A stretch of DNA of 64,000 nucleotides from Curtobacterium sp. MCLR17_032 (GTDB lineage Bacteria > Actinomycetota > Actinomycetes > Actinomycetales > Microbacteriaceae), in contig NZ_CP126268.1 of assembly GCF_003234795.2 (NCBI RefSeq), positions 2,046,001 to 2,110,000 on the forward strand, written 5' to 3'. Of this stretch, positions 55,287 through 64,000 are shown piece by piece (the first letter of the stretch is position 1; every line of letters begins with the position of its first letter). Below the pieces are notes generated by a model, which saw nothing but the letters and a program-made list of their open reading frames with translations, was not told the origin of the DNA and did no database searches. The translations under genes were made by a program, and so were the position numbers.

Positions 55287-57524
55287 TTACTCCTGGTGGC
55301 CGTTGCCGTGACCGCTGGTCGCCGGCACGGACTTCTGGATCTGGACCAGGAACTCCACGTTCGACTGCGTCTCCTTGAGGTTCCGCAGCACCACGTCGAG
55401 TGCCTGCTGGGTGTCGAGCCCGGCGAGGGCCCGACGCAGGCGCCACGTGATCGCGACCTCGTCGGCGGAGAGCAGCTGCTCCTCGCGACGGGTCCCGGAG
55501 GCGTTGATGTCGACGGCGGGGAAGATCCGCTTGTCGGCCAGGTGACGGTTGAGGCGGAGCTCCATGTTGCCGGTGCCCTTGAACTCCTCGAAGATCACCT
55601 CGTCCATCTTCGACCCGGTCTCGACGAGCGCCGTGGCGAGGATGGTCAGCGAGCCGCCGTTCTCGATGTTGCGGGCGGCGCCGAAGAAGCGCTTGACCGG
55701 GTAGAGCGCGGCCGAGTCCACGCCACCGGAGAGCACGCGGCCCGACGGCGGGGTGGCCAGGTTGTACGCGCGCCCCAGGCGGGTGATCGAGTCGAGCAGC
55801 ACGACGACGTCGTGGCCCAGCTCGACCAGGCGCTTGGCACGCTCGATGGCGAGCTCGGCGACCGTGGTGTGGTCCTCGGCGGGACGGTCGAAGGTCGAGG
55901 CGATGACCTCGCCCTGCACCGTGCGCTGCATGTCGGTGACCTCTTCGGGACGCTCGTCCACCAGGACGACCATGAGGTGCGCCTCGGGGTTGTTCTTCGA
56001 GACGGCGTTCGCGATGGCCTGCAGGACGACGGTCTTGCCGGCCTTCGGCGGGGAGACGATGAGACCGCGCTGGCCCTTGCCGATCGGCGACACCAGGTCG
56101 ATGATCCGCGTCGACAGCTTCGCCGGCTCGGTCTCGAGGCGCAGGCGCTCGTTCGGGTACAGCGGGGTGAGGTCCTGGAAGTCGACGCGGGCGGCGGCCT
56201 CGTCGGCGGTCTGGCCGTTGACCGTGTCGATCTTCACCAGCGCGTTGTACTTCTGACGGCTCTGCTGCTCGTTGTCACGCGGCTGCTTGATCGCACCGAC
56301 GACGGCGTCGCCCTTGCGCAGGTGGTACTTCTTCACCTGGCCGAGCGAGACGTAGACGTCCTCCGGTCCCGGCAGGTAGCCGGTGGTGCGCACGAAGGCG
56401 TAGTTGTCGAGCACGTCGAGGATGCCGGCGATCGGGATGAGGACGTCGTCCTCGGTCACCTCGGGCTCGAACTCGTCGTTCTGGCCACCGCGACCGCGCT
56501 TGCGGTCACGCTGCCGGCGGGTGCGACCGTTCTCGGCCTCCTGCTCGGCGGCGCGCTGCTGCTCGCCACGCTGCTGGTCGCCGCGCTGCTGGTCACGCTG
56601 GGCGTCCTGCTGCTTCTGGTCGCGCTGCGCGTCCTGCTGCTTCTGGTCGCGCTGCGTGTCGCGCTGGTCCTGCTGCTTCTGCTGACCGTTCTGCTGCTTG
56701 CCGTTCTGCTGCTGCGCCGGCTTCTGCTCGGGCTCGGCCTGCTGCTGGGCGGGCTTCTGCTCGCCCTGGTCGGCCTGGTCGGCGTTCTGCCCGCGGCCAC
56801 GACCACGGCCGCGGCTGCGACGGCCACGACGGGCGCCGCCCTCGGACTGGTCGCCCTGGTCGGACTGGTCGTTCTGCTGGCCCTCGGTCGACTGGGTGTC
56901 GTCCTGCACGGCGTCCTGGTCGCCCTGCTCGACGGCGTCCGCGACCGGGACCTGGGTCTCGGCGGTGGCGCCGCGCGACTCCTGCGCGTCGGCCTGCTGC
57001 GCCTGACGGTCACGACCGCGTCCGCGACGCTGGCCGCTCTGGGCGGCTTCCTGAGCGTCCTTCTCGGCGCGGACCTGGTCGAGGCCGGCGAGGAGGTCCT
57101 CGGTGCCGGTGTGCCCGGCGTTGGTGTGCGCGACCGCAGCGGTCGGCTCGGCGGTGACCGTGCCTCCCGAGGTGACGCGACGGCTGCGACGACCGCGCGG
57201 GGCGGACTCGGCGGGGGCGTCGGCCTGCGTGGCCGGTGACTGGGTGGCCGGCGCCTGCGCGGCGGCCTGGGTGACGGGTGCCTCCGCTGCCGGAGCGGCC
57301 TCGGGAGCCGGCGTGCCGGTCCCGGCGCCGTCGAGGGTCGGCGTCACGGAGGCGGGTGCCTCGGCCGGACGCTTGTCCTCGATCGACGCGATCAGGTCGC
57401 CCTTGCGGAGCTTCGAGAGCCCCGTGATGCCGAGGGACGAGGCGATGCGCTGGAGCTCCGGGAGACGGAGTGCGCGGAGGTCAGTGGGGATCTCCACCGA
57501 GGTGGAGGTGGTGACGTCGGTCAC
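55287..57524 (-). CDS. rho: Transcription termination factor Rho with a long Q/D/R-rich insertion
   Basis: RNA-dependent hexameric ATPase that ends transcription. The 745-residue protein has the Rho N-terminal helical domain ([18 protein letters not shown]), then an insertion of about 270 residues (about 60-330) rich in Gln, Asp, Arg and Asn with repeats, the RNA-binding OB fold ([19 protein letters not shown]), P-loop SPPKAGKT near 490-498, [14 protein letters not shown] and the C-terminal Q- and R-loop segments. Such insertions are known in actinobacterial Rho and increase RNA binding; this one is notably Gln-rich. The start is GTG at 57524 with AAGGAA upstream. It lies between thrB and prfA, as in relatives. 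Confidence 0.96.
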   Translation of the reverse strand: MTDVTTSTSVEIPTDLRALRLPELQRIASSLGITGLSKLRKGDLIASIEDKRPAEAPASVTPTLDGAGTGTPAPEAAPAAEAPVTQAAAQAPATQSPATQADAPAESAPRGRRSRRVTSGGTVTAEPTAAVAHTNAGHTGTEDLLAGLDQVRAEKDAQEAAQSGQRRGRGRDRQAQQADAQESRGATAETQVPVADAVEQGDQDAVQDDTQSTEGQQNDQSDQGDQSEGGARRGRRSRGRGRGRGQNADQADQGEQKPAQQQAEPEQKPAQQQNGKQQNGQQKQQDQRDTQRDQKQQDAQRDQKQQDAQRDQQRGDQQRGEQQRAAEQEAENGRTRRQRDRKRGRGGQNDEFEPEVTEDDVLIPIAGILDVLDNYAFVRTTGYLPGPEDVYVSLGQVKKYHLRKGDAVVGAIKQPRDNEQQSRQKYNALVKIDTVNGQTADEAAARVDFQDLTPLYPNERLRLETEPAKLSTRIIDLVSPIGKGQRGLIVSPPKAGKTVVLQAIANAVSKNNPEAHLMVVLVDERPEEVTDMQRTVQGEVIASTFDRPAEDHTTVAELAIERAKRLVELGHDVVVLLDSITRLGRAYNLATPPSGRVLSGGVDSAALYPVKRFFGAARNIENGGSLTILATALVETGSKMDEVIFEEFKGTGNMELRLNRHLADKRIFPAVDINASGTRREEQLLSADEVAITWRLRRALAGLDTQQALDVVLRNLKETQSNVEFLVQIQKSVPATSGHGNGHQE
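56602..56655 (-). repeat. 27-bp tandem repeat in the rho insertion
   Basis: Two perfect adjacent 27-bp copies with diverged copies alongside, encoding the nine-residue unit D-Q-K-Q-Q-D-A-Q-R in the disordered Rho insertion. Confidence 0.85.
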
Positions 57525-57592
57525 GATGCTGTTGTTCCTTCCGACCGCAGAACGCGGAGAGTTTCCACCGATCTCGTGGCAGCGTGCAACGG

Positions 57593-57667
57593 CCGTCGTT
57601 CAGACGACGGACCGGGAACGGTGATCTGGCCAGGCATGATGAATCTGGCCCGAGAACGGTGATCTGG
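57593..57667 (-). promoter_or_regulatory. rho leader with direct repeat and hairpin
   Basis: In the 165-nt gap before rho there is a 14-bp perfect direct repeat (57616-57629 and 57654-57667, 38 bp apart) and a 7-bp hairpin (57593-57599 with 57604-57610). On the minus strand the repeat reads CCAGATCACCGTTC. rho genes are commonly autoregulated in the leader, so these could be control sites. A possible extended -10 (TGCTACAGT) lies inside thrB at 57760-57768. Confidence 0.4.
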
Positions 57668-57689
57668 AGAAAGTGCCCCACGCACCGGA

Positions 57690-58679
57690 TCAGGCTGGCG
57701 GTCGACCGTGGATGGTCGAGGCCTGCGCGAGATCGGCTTCGAGCGTCGGGAGCGCTTTCACTGTAGCACCACCCAGATCGACGGCCAGCATGAGCGGACG
57801 CCAGGTGGATTCGGCGTGTCGCTCGACCAGTCCGGCAGCGTCGAGACGCTGCGCCGGGTCGCTGCCCATGACCAGGAGGCTCGGCCCGGCTCCCGAGACG
57901 ACCGCGGCCAGGCCGTGCTGGCGGAGCAGACCGATCAGGGCGTCGGTCTCGGGCATGGCGCTCGCCCGGTAGGCCTGGTGGAGCCGGTCCTCCGTCGCGG
58001 CGAGCAGCAGTTCCGGACTCTGGATGAGCGCCGCGACGAGCAGTGCGGAGCGGGACACGTTGAACGCGGCGTCCTCGTGCGGGACGGTCATCGGCTGCAG
58101 GGACCGGGCGAGCTTCGTCGAGAGCGTCGACGTCGGCACGAACACGACCGGCGAGACACCGCGGTGCACGAGCAGTCGCTTGTGCGCCGGCCCGTCCGGG
58201 GTCATCCACGCGATCGTCAGCCCGCCGAAGAGGGCCGGGGCGACGTTGTCCGGGTGCCCCTCCATCTCGGTGGCGAGGGTGAGCAGGGTCGCCGCGTCGA
58301 GGTCGACCACGCCCTCGAGCAGGCCACGTGCCGCCATCAGCCCGGCGACGATGGCCGCCGCCGAGGAGCCCAGGCCGCGACCGTGCGGGATGGCGTTCGT
58401 GGCGTGCAGCTCGAGCCCCGGCTGCGGGACCCCGGCGTGTTCGAGGCCACGGCGCACGGCCCGGACCACCAGGTTCGTGTCGTCGGTCGGGACCTCGCCG
58501 GCACCGACACCGTCGATCGTGACGGTCGCGCCGGGCTCCGGGCGGACGCGCACGACGACCTCGTCGTAGAGCGAGAGCGCGAGTCCCAGGGAGTCGAACC
58601 CCGGCCCGAGGTTCGCCGACGTCGCCGGGACGCGCACACGCACCGCCCGTCCGGCCGGTACAGCGATGTGGGCGGTCAT
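57690..58679 (-). CDS. thrB: Homoserine kinase
   Basis: GHMP-family kinase that phosphorylates homoserine in threonine synthesis. The 329-residue protein has the ATP loop PHGRGLGSSAAAI, the N-terminal VPATSANLGPGFDS and the C-terminal GAGPSLLV. The start is ATG at 58679 with a strong GGGGGAGGG Shine-Dalgarno. It ends the lysA-hom-thrC-thrB series. Confidence 0.96.
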   Translation of the reverse strand: MTAHIAVPAGRAVRVRVPATSANLGPGFDSLGLALSLYDEVVVRVRPEPGATVTIDGVGAGEVPTDDTNLVVRAVRRGLEHAGVPQPGLELHATNAIPHGRGLGSSAAAIVAGLMAARGLLEGVVDLDAATLLTLATEMEGHPDNVAPALFGGLTIAWMTPDGPAHKRLLVHRGVSPVVFVPTSTLSTKLARSLQPMTVPHEDAAFNVSRSALLVAALIQSPELLLAATEDRLHQAYRASAMPETDALIGLLRQHGLAAVVSGAGPSLLVMGSDPAQRLDAAGLVERHAESTWRPLMLAVDLGGATVKALPTLEADLAQASTIHGRPPA

Positions 58680-58711
58680 GCCCTCCCCCGGTCCGGACGA
58701 GCGGTCGGCGC

Positions 58712-59791
58712 TCACCGCGCGCTGACCAGTCCGAGCACGTCCGCGATCGCCGCGGTGTCGACCGGGACGCTCGTCGGCGTGACCTCGCCACCGTCCTGGG
58801 TGCGGAGCGCCCACTGCGGGTCCTTGAGGCCGTGGCCGGTCACCGTGATGACGACCGTCGCGCCCTTCGGGATGACGCCCTCGTCGGAGCGCTCGAGCAG
58901 CCCGGCGACACCGATGGCCGATGCCGGCTCGACGAAGACGCCGACCTCGGCCGAGAGCAGGTGGTGCGCCGCCAGGATCGCCTCGTCCGAGATGGCACCG
59001 AAGTAGCCGTCGGTCTCGTCACGGGCCTCCAGCGCGTACTTCCACGACGCCGGGTTGCCGATGCGGATGGCAGAGGCGATGGTCTCCGGGTGTCGGACGA
59101 CCTCACCGTGCACGATCGGGGCCGAGCCCGCGGCCTGGAACCCGAACATGCGCGGCATCTTGGTGGAGCGCCCCGAGGCGACGTCCTCGCGGTAGCCGCG
59201 GGAGTACGCGGTGTAGTTGCCCGCGTTGCCGACCGGCAGGAAGTGGAAGTCCGGTGCGTCACCGAGGACGTCGACGACCTCGAACGCGGCGGTCTTCTGC
59301 CCCTCGATGCGGTCGTTGTTCACCGAGTTGACCAGGTGCACCGGGTAGTTGGCGGACAGGTCGCGCGCGATGTCCAGGCAGTCGTCGAAGTTGCCCTGCA
59401 CCTGCAGCAGCTGGGCGTCGTGGGCGACGGCCTGGCTGAGCTTGCCCATCGCGATCTTGCCCTCGGGCACGAGCACCGCGGCGGTGATGCCGGCGTGCGT
59501 GGCGTACGCGGCGGCCGAGGCGCTGGTGTTGCCGGTCGAGGCGCAGATGACGGCCTTCGCGCCGTGCTCGACGGCCTTCGAGATCGCCATCGTCATGCCG
59601 CGGTCCTTGAAGGAACCGGTCGGGTTCATGCCCTCGTACTTCACGTACACGGTCGCGCCGGTGCGCTCGGAGAGCCGACGGGCCGGGATGAGCGGGGTCC
59701 CGCCCTCACCGAGCGTCACGATCGGGGTCGCGTCGGTCACGTCGAGTCGGTCGGCGTACTCGCGCAGGACTCCCTGCCACTGGTGGGCCAT
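58712..59791 (-). CDS. thrC: Threonine synthase
   Basis: PLP enzyme that makes threonine from O-phosphohomoserine. The 359-residue protein is the short class-II-type actinobacterial form, with the PLP Lys62 in [23 protein letters not shown] and the [10 protein letters not shown] phosphate-binding loop. It starts at ATG 59791 with a GAGAAG-type site and ends 32 nt before thrB. Confidence 0.96.
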   Translation of the reverse strand: MAHQWQGVLREYADRLDVTDATPIVTLGEGGTPLIPARRLSERTGATVYVKYEGMNPTGSFKDRGMTMAISKAVEHGAKAVICASTGNTSASAAAYATHAGITAAVLVPEGKIAMGKLSQAVAHDAQLLQVQGNFDDCLDIARDLSANYPVHLVNSVNNDRIEGQKTAAFEVVDVLGDAPDFHFLPVGNAGNYTAYSRGYREDVASGRSTKMPRMFGFQAAGSAPIVHGEVVRHPETIASAIRIGNPASWKYALEARDETDGYFGAISDEAILAAHHLLSAEVGVFVEPASAIGVAGLLERSDEGVIPKGATVVITVTGHGLKDPQWALRTQDGGEVTPTSVPVDTAAIADVLGLVSAR

Positions 59792-59903
59792 CAGGCTTCT
59801 CTCTCTGTCCGGTGGGTCGGTCTGGGTCGGATCGGGCTGTGTGGAACGGGCGGTGTGGAACGGTGCGGGTGGTCGGTCCGGTGCCGGGAGGCGCGTGGTC
59901 GCG

Positions 59904-61211
59904 CTAGACGCCGACGAACCGCAGGACGCTGGTCACGTCCAGGACCACGTCCTCACCGCGGAGCGCGGCGACGGTGTCGGCCAGGTCGGCCTCTCTCGCC
60001 AGGTGCGTCCCGATGACGAGCGTCGCCGTCCCCTCGGTGGCACCCGTGGTGGTCTGCTCGACGGTCTCGACGCTGACGCCGTGGGCCGCGAGCACCCCGG
60101 CGACGGCCGAGAGCACACCCGGTGCGTCCGACACGTGCAGGGAGATCTGGTAGCGAGTGCGGACGGTCCCGATCGGGAACACCGGCAGCGCCGACCGGGT
60201 CGACTCGGCGACACCCGGGCCACCGATGACGTGGCGGCGGGCGGCGGACACCAGGTCGCCGAGGACCGCGGAGGCCGTCTCCACCCCACCGGCTCCGGCG
60301 CCGTAGAACATCAGGTCGCCGGCGGCCTCGGCCTCGACGAACACCGCGTTCTTCGCACCGTGCACGCTGGCGAGCGGGTGCGACTCCGGCACCAGGGCCG
60401 GGTAGACCCGGGCGCTGACACCTTCGCGGCCGTCGGCGTCGGTGAGTCGCTCGCACGTCGCGAGGATCTTCACGACGTAGCCGGCCTTGCGCGCGGCTCG
60501 GACCTGCTCGATCGTCACGGAGGTGATGCCCTCGCGGTGCACGGCGGCGAGCGGGACCGAGGTGTGGAACGCGATCGACGCCAGGATCGCCGCCTTCTGC
60601 GCCGCGTCGTAGCCCTCGATGTCGGCGGTCGGGTCGGCCTCGGCGTACCCGAGCTCCGTCGCGGTGGCCAGGGCGTCCGTGAACGTCGCGCCCTCGCGGT
60701 CCATCAGATCGAGGATGAAGTTGGTGGTGCCGTTGACGATGCCCATGATCCGCTCGATGCGGTCACCCGCCAGCGAGTCGTGCAGCGGCCGGATGATCGG
60801 GATCGCCCCGGCGACGGCCGCCTCGTAGTAGAGCTGTGCGCCGACCTGCTCGGCCGCGGCGAAGAGCTCCGGGCCGTGCGTCGCGAGCAGTGCCTTGTTG
60901 CCGGTGACGACGTCGGCGCCGGACTGCAGCGCCTGCAGCACGAGCGTGCGGGCGGGCTCGATGCCGCCGATGAGCTCGACGACGATGTCGGCTCCGACGA
61001 TGAGCGAACCGGCGTCCGTCGTGAACAACTCGCGCGGCAGGTCGACGTCCCGCTGGGCGTCGACGTCGCGCACGGCGATCCCGACGAGTTCGAGACCGGC
61101 GCCGGCTCGCGTGGCGAGCTCCGGTCCGTGCTCGAGCAGGAGTCGTGCGACCTGGGAGCCGACCGAGCCGGCTCCGAGCAGTGCGACGCGGACGTTGCGG
61201 TATTCGATCAT
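59904..61211 (-). CDS. hom: Homoserine dehydrogenase with ACT domain
   Basis: Reduces aspartate semialdehyde to homoserine with NAD(P)H. The 435-residue protein has the Rossmann [10 protein letters not shown] (13-22), [21 protein letters not shown], the [25 protein letters not shown] catalytic-region pattern, and a C-terminal ACT domain (about 355-430; [18 protein letters not shown]), the likely site of threonine feedback. It starts at ATG 61211, 28 nt after the lysA stop, with GGAGAG upstream. Confidence 0.97.
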   Translation of the reverse strand: MIEYRNVRVALLGAGSVGSQVARLLLEHGPELATRAGAGLELVGIAVRDVDAQRDVDLPRELFTTDAGSLIVGADIVVELIGGIEPARTLVLQALQSGADVVTGNKALLATHGPELFAAAEQVGAQLYYEAAVAGAIPIIRPLHDSLAGDRIERIMGIVNGTTNFILDLMDREGATFTDALATATELGYAEADPTADIEGYDAAQKAAILASIAFHTSVPLAAVHREGITSVTIEQVRAARKAGYVVKILATCERLTDADGREGVSARVYPALVPESHPLASVHGAKNAVFVEAEAAGDLMFYGAGAGGVETASAVLGDLVSAARRHVIGGPGVAESTRSALPVFPIGTVRTRYQISLHVSDAPGVLSAVAGVLAAHGVSVETVEQTTTGATEGTATLVIGTHLAREADLADTVAALRGEDVVLDVTSVLRFVGV

Positions 61212-61239
61212 CTGGTGGGGGTCTCTCCGGGTCGGGTTC

Positions 61240-62661
61240 TCAGGCGTCCGGACCGGTGTCGGGTACCGGCACGACGCCCGTGTCTCGGGCGAGGAGGTCG
61301 TCGACGCTCTCGCCTCGCACGAGGATACGGGCTGCCCCGTCGGCGACCGCGACGACCGGCGGGCGACCGACGTGGTTGTAGTTGCTCGCCAGGCTCCAGC
61401 AGTAGGCACCGGTCGCGGCCACGGCGAGCAGGTCGTCGCGGTGCACGTCGCCGGGCAGGTACTCGTCGTGGACGACCACGTCGCCGCTCTCGCAGTGCTT
61501 GCCGACCACGCGGGTCAGCACCGGGTCGGCGTCCGAGGTGCGGGCGAGCCGTGCCGTGTAGTCGGCGCCGTAGAGCGCCGGCCGGACGTTGTCGCTCATC
61601 CCGCCGTCGACCGACACGTAGGTGCGGGTCGCCGCGGTGCCGTCCTCGGCATCCACCGAGACGGGCTTGATCGTGCCGACGCGGTACAGCGTGACGCCGG
61701 GCGGGCCGACGATGTACCGGCCGGGCTCCACCGCGATCTCGGGCACCGGGATGCCCCGGGCGGAGCACTCGTCGGCGATGATCGCGGCGAGGGCGTCCGC
61801 GACGTCCTCCGGCTCGAGGGCGGAGTCGGCCTCGGTGTAGTCGATGCCCCAGCCGCCGCCGAGGTTGAGCTCCGGCACCGGACCGGACTGCACCAACGTG
61901 GCGTGCACGTCCATGAGTCGACGGGCGGCTTCGCGGAACCCGCTGTCGTCGAAGATCTGCGAGCCGATGTGCGAGTGCAGCCCGACGAAGGCGAGCGACG
62001 GTTCGGCACGGACGGCGGTCGCGGCCTGCACCGCCTCGGACAGCGGGATGCCGAACTTCTGGTCCTCGCGCGCGGTCGCCAGGAACTCGTGTGTCGAGGC
62101 GTGCACCCCGCTGTTGATCCGGATGCGGACCCGCTGGGTGACCCCGGCGGCGGCGGCGATCCGGGCGACGCGGCCGATCTCCTCGTGGCTGTCGAGGACG
62201 ATCGTGCCGAGCCCGACCGCGACGGCGCGCTCGATCTCGGCGTCGGACTTGTCGTTGCCGTGGAAGCCCATCCGTGCCGGGTCGACGCCGGCAGCCAGCC
62301 CGACGGCGAGCTCGCCCATCGTGCAGACGTCGAGACGGAGGTCGGCGTCGGCCATCCACCGGGCGACGTGCGTCGTCCAGAAGGCCTTCGCGGCGTAGTA
62401 GACGTGTGCCCGCGTGCCGATCCGGGTGAACGCGTCGGTGAAGGCGTCCCGCACGCGGACGGCACGGGACTGCACGTCCCGCTCGTCGACGACGTAGAGG
62501 GGGGAACCGAACCGGGCGACGAGCTCGTCGGCAGCGACCCCGCCGACGGCGAGCATGCCCTCGTCGGTCCGCGTCGCGGACGCGGGCCAGATGCGGCTCA
62601 CCAGCTCGGAGGCGTCCGCCGGGAACCGCAGTCGCGGCGGCGCAAGGGGGTTCTCGCTCAC
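61240..62661 (-). CDS. lysA: Diaminopimelate decarboxylase
   Basis: PLP enzyme that makes lysine from meso-diaminopimelate. The 473-residue protein has the PLP Lys92 in YYAAKAFW, GFHGNDKSD, GLHSHIGSQI, GGGWGIDY, EPGRYIVGP and the partner-subunit CESGD (VVGKHCESGDV). The GTG at 62661 is 8 nt after a TAGGAT box, which also contains an AGGA, so it is unclear whether the start is leaderless or uses a weak Shine-Dalgarno. It precedes hom. Confidence 0.97.
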   Translation of the reverse strand: MSENPLAPPRLRFPADASELVSRIWPASATRTDEGMLAVGGVAADELVARFGSPLYVVDERDVQSRAVRVRDAFTDAFTRIGTRAHVYYAAKAFWTTHVARWMADADLRLDVCTMGELAVGLAAGVDPARMGFHGNDKSDAEIERAVAVGLGTIVLDSHEEIGRVARIAAAAGVTQRVRIRINSGVHASTHEFLATAREDQKFGIPLSEAVQAATAVRAEPSLAFVGLHSHIGSQIFDDSGFREAARRLMDVHATLVQSGPVPELNLGGGWGIDYTEADSALEPEDVADALAAIIADECSARGIPVPEIAVEPGRYIVGPPGVTLYRVGTIKPVSVDAEDGTAATRTYVSVDGGMSDNVRPALYGADYTARLARTSDADPVLTRVVGKHCESGDVVVHDEYLPGDVHRDDLLAVAATGAYCWSLASNYNHVGRPPVVAVADGAARILVRGESVDDLLARDTGVVPVPDTGPDA

Positions 62662-62669
62662 GGGACCCG

Positions 62670-62675
62670 ATCCTA
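62670..62675 (-). promoter_or_regulatory. -10 element upstream of lysA
   Basis: TAGGAT on the minus strand, 8 nt before the lysA GTG. It could start a lysA-hom-thrC-thrB transcript; it doubles as a possible weak Shine-Dalgarno. Confidence 0.35.
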
Positions 62676-62750
62676 TCCGGCCCGAGCGGGCCTCCCGGCC
62701 ATGTGACGCAGGCCTGTGGACGGCCGTCGGAGACGGCACCACGCGCCCGG

Positions 62751-63521
62751 TCAGCAGCGACCGGTGGTGCGCAGACCCGCCTCGTTGAGGGGCAGTTCGT
62801 CGGCCGTGATCCGCACCGTCGCCGCCGCCGAGGTCACCCGGAGGGACCGGACACGGAGCTGTTCCGGCAGGAACTGCGCCGTGCAGACCGGCACCGGGAC
62901 GTCCGAGACGCCGGGGATGTCATCGACCTTCAACCCGAGCGAGGAGTTCGTGATCCGCACGGTCTTCGGCGTGATCGTCACCCCGCGCCCGTCGGACTGC
63001 GCGGTCACCGAACCGTCCGCCGCGTACCCGATGCGGAAGCCGAGCACCGTGGCGCTGCCACGCAGTTCGACCCCGCCGTCGATGAGCCGGACACGCTCGA
63101 ACAGCGGCGAGTACTTCGACAGGTCCTTGACCGCACCGGAGGCCAGTCGGACCGTGCCGTCGACGTCGTGCACCGCACCCTTGCCGTCCACGGGCAGGTC
63201 GTGCGCCGTGACGTCGGCGGCGAGCGGGATGCCCTCCACCGTCAGCCGGTCGGAGGTGATCCGGACGTCGTCGAGGGTCCCGCGGAGCAGCTGCGGGATG
63301 ACGACCCCCGACACGTGCGCGTCGACGGTGCCCGTCGAGCCGTCCGGCAGCGACTGCTCGACCTGCGAGGCGACCGTCCGGTCGACCACGCCGCGGAGCA
63401 CGAACTCCGCCACGACGACCAGCACGGCCAGCACCACGAGGACGACGACCAGGACGATCGCGACCGTCCGGCCGCGGCACTTCGGGCGTCGACCCGCTGC
63501 CGGAGCCGCTGCGGACGACAC
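62751..63521 (-). CDS. DUF2993 (LmeA-like) membrane-anchored protein
   Basis: The 256-residue protein has a short basic cytoplasmic end, one membrane helix (about 21-43; VAIVLVVVLVVLAVLVVVA) and an extracellular DUF2993 domain with alternating beta-strand pattern (VSGVVIPQLLRGTLDDVRI, LTVEGIPLAADVTAHDL). In mycobacteria the LmeA protein of this family takes part in lipomannan maturation; whether that holds here is not clear. The GTG at 63521 lies 2 nt past the argS stop, so it is co-transcribed with argS. Confidence 0.85.
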   Translation of the reverse strand: MSSAAAPAAGRRPKCRGRTVAIVLVVVLVVLAVLVVVAEFVLRGVVDRTVASQVEQSLPDGSTGTVDAHVSGVVIPQLLRGTLDDVRITSDRLTVEGIPLAADVTAHDLPVDGKGAVHDVDGTVRLASGAVKDLSKYSPLFERVRLIDGGVELRGSATVLGFRIGYAADGSVTAQSDGRGVTITPKTVRITNSSLGLKVDDIPGVSDVPVPVCTAQFLPEQLRVRSLRVTSAAATVRITADELPLNEAGLRTTGRC

Positions 63522-63523
63522 CG

Positions 63524-64000
63524 CTACATCCGTTCGGGCGCGCTGACGCCGAGCAGCCCGAGACCGTTGCGGACGACCTGGCCGGTGGCGTCGTTCAGCC
63601 ACAGGCGGGTGCGGTGCAGGTCGGTCACCGACTCGTCGCCGAGCGGGGTGACACGGCAGGAGTCGTACCAGCGGTGGTACAGCCCGGCGAGCTGCTCGAT
63701 GAAGCGCGCGATGCGGTGCGGCTCACGGAGCTCGGCGGCCTGACGGAGCACCCGCGGGTACTCGGCGAGGGCACCGAGGAGCGAGCTCTCCGACTCGTGC
63801 GTCAGCAGCGACGCGTCGAACACCGAACGGTCGACACCCGACGCGGCGGCGTTCCGCGCGACGGACTGCGTGCGGGCGTGGGCGTACTGCACGTAGAAGA
63901 CGGGGTTGTCGTTCGTCCGCTTGGTGAGCAGGTCGAGGTCGATGTCGATCGCAGTGTCGCTCGCGAAGCGGACCAGGGCGTACCGACCGGCGTCGACACC
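63524..64000 (-). CDS. argS: Arginyl-tRNA synthetase, C-terminal part (cut by window edge)
   Basis: Only the last 158 residues are present; the gene continues past 64000. It shows the [17 protein letters not shown] segment typical of class I ArgRS before the anticodon-binding domain, and the DALR domain ([43 protein letters not shown]), ending in the family-typical V-S-A-P-E-R-M. It charges tRNA(Arg). The lysA and hom genes downstream match the usual argS-lysA-hom order. Confidence 0.96.
   Translation of the reverse strand, partial: GVDAGRYALVRFASDTAIDIDLDLLTKRTNDNPVFYVQYAHARTQSVARNAAASGVDRSVFDASLLTHESESSLLGALAEYPRVLRQAAELREPHRIARFIEQLAGLYHRWYDSCRVTPLGDESVTDLHRTRLWLNDATGQVVRNGLGLLGVSAPERM

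Noticed and set aside
63524..64000. tRNA gene near argS
   Set aside because: No cloverleaf-compatible stretch or T-loop-like GGTTCGA-type motif was seen around argS or elsewhere in the window.

Overview
The window is a stretch of high-GC chromosome from an actinomycete. GC looks close to 70%, GTG starts are common and third codon positions are almost all G or C. Gene content and order (rarA-rpsD; proS-nusA-ylxR-infB-rbfA-truB-ribF; dxr-rseP-ispG; argS-lysA-hom-thrC-thrB-rho-prfA-prmC-sua5-wecA-atp operon) suggest Microbacteriaceae, with Curtobacterium or a close relative as my best guess. That placement is inference, since I could not search databases. I see no rRNA, tRNA, insertion sequence, phage or CRISPR array. 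No gene-free gap exceeds 300 bases; the longest is the 274-base rpsD leader/promoter region at 687-960.

Layout. (1) 1-4690: rpsD and rarA on the minus strand, then a membrane-anchored cyclophilin and a DUF349 coiled-coil protein on the plus strand, closed by a strong bidirectional terminator. (2) 4692-15939: translation and RNA genes on the minus strand (proS, nusA, ylxR, infB, rbfA, truB, ribF), with two small membrane proteins and a plus-strand mutY-type glycosylase. (3) 16097-24778: isoprenoid and envelope genes (dxr, rseP, ispG), split by an NCS1 permease/cysteine hydrolase pair, then an FKBP lipoprotein, an OsmC protein and a plus-strand asparaginase. (4) 24603-42291: a minus-strand signalling and envelope cluster: FHA protein, PP2C phosphatase, Ser/Thr kinase, giant Ig-like/FN3 surface protein, MoxR ATPase, DUF58 protein, transglutaminase-like protein, zinc-ribbon/FHA protein and a frame-disrupted membrane protein. 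Its content matches the fn3/kinase (PFNA-type) clusters known in bifidobacteria. (5) 42387-51925: wecA-like gene, atpI and the full F1Fo ATP synthase operon, ending in yaaA. (6) 51922-64000: sua5, a HAD hydrolase on the opposite strand, prmC, prfA, rho, the threonine and lysine genes, a DUF2993 protein and the 3' part of argS.

How the genes work together. Most of the window is housekeeping: translation initiation, elongation and termination factors with their modification enzymes, the MEP pathway, ATP synthesis and aspartate-family amino acids. The accessory-looking part is the kinase/phosphatase/FHA/FN3 cluster. There a transmembrane kinase and PP2C phosphatase probably control FHA readers and an envelope machine made of MoxR, DUF58, a transglutaminase-like protein and a 1,977-residue surface protein.

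The points I would check first are: a set of about ten start codons preceded 6-7 nt upstream by a TANNNT box and lacking a Shine-Dalgarno sequence (predicted leaderless mRNAs), including a divergent pair whose -10 boxes overlap; a transglutaminase-like protein without its catalytic Cys and His; yaaA (and perhaps atpB) apparently starting at CTG; the frame-disrupted gene with 18-bp repeats; and structured or repeated leaders before rpsD and rho.
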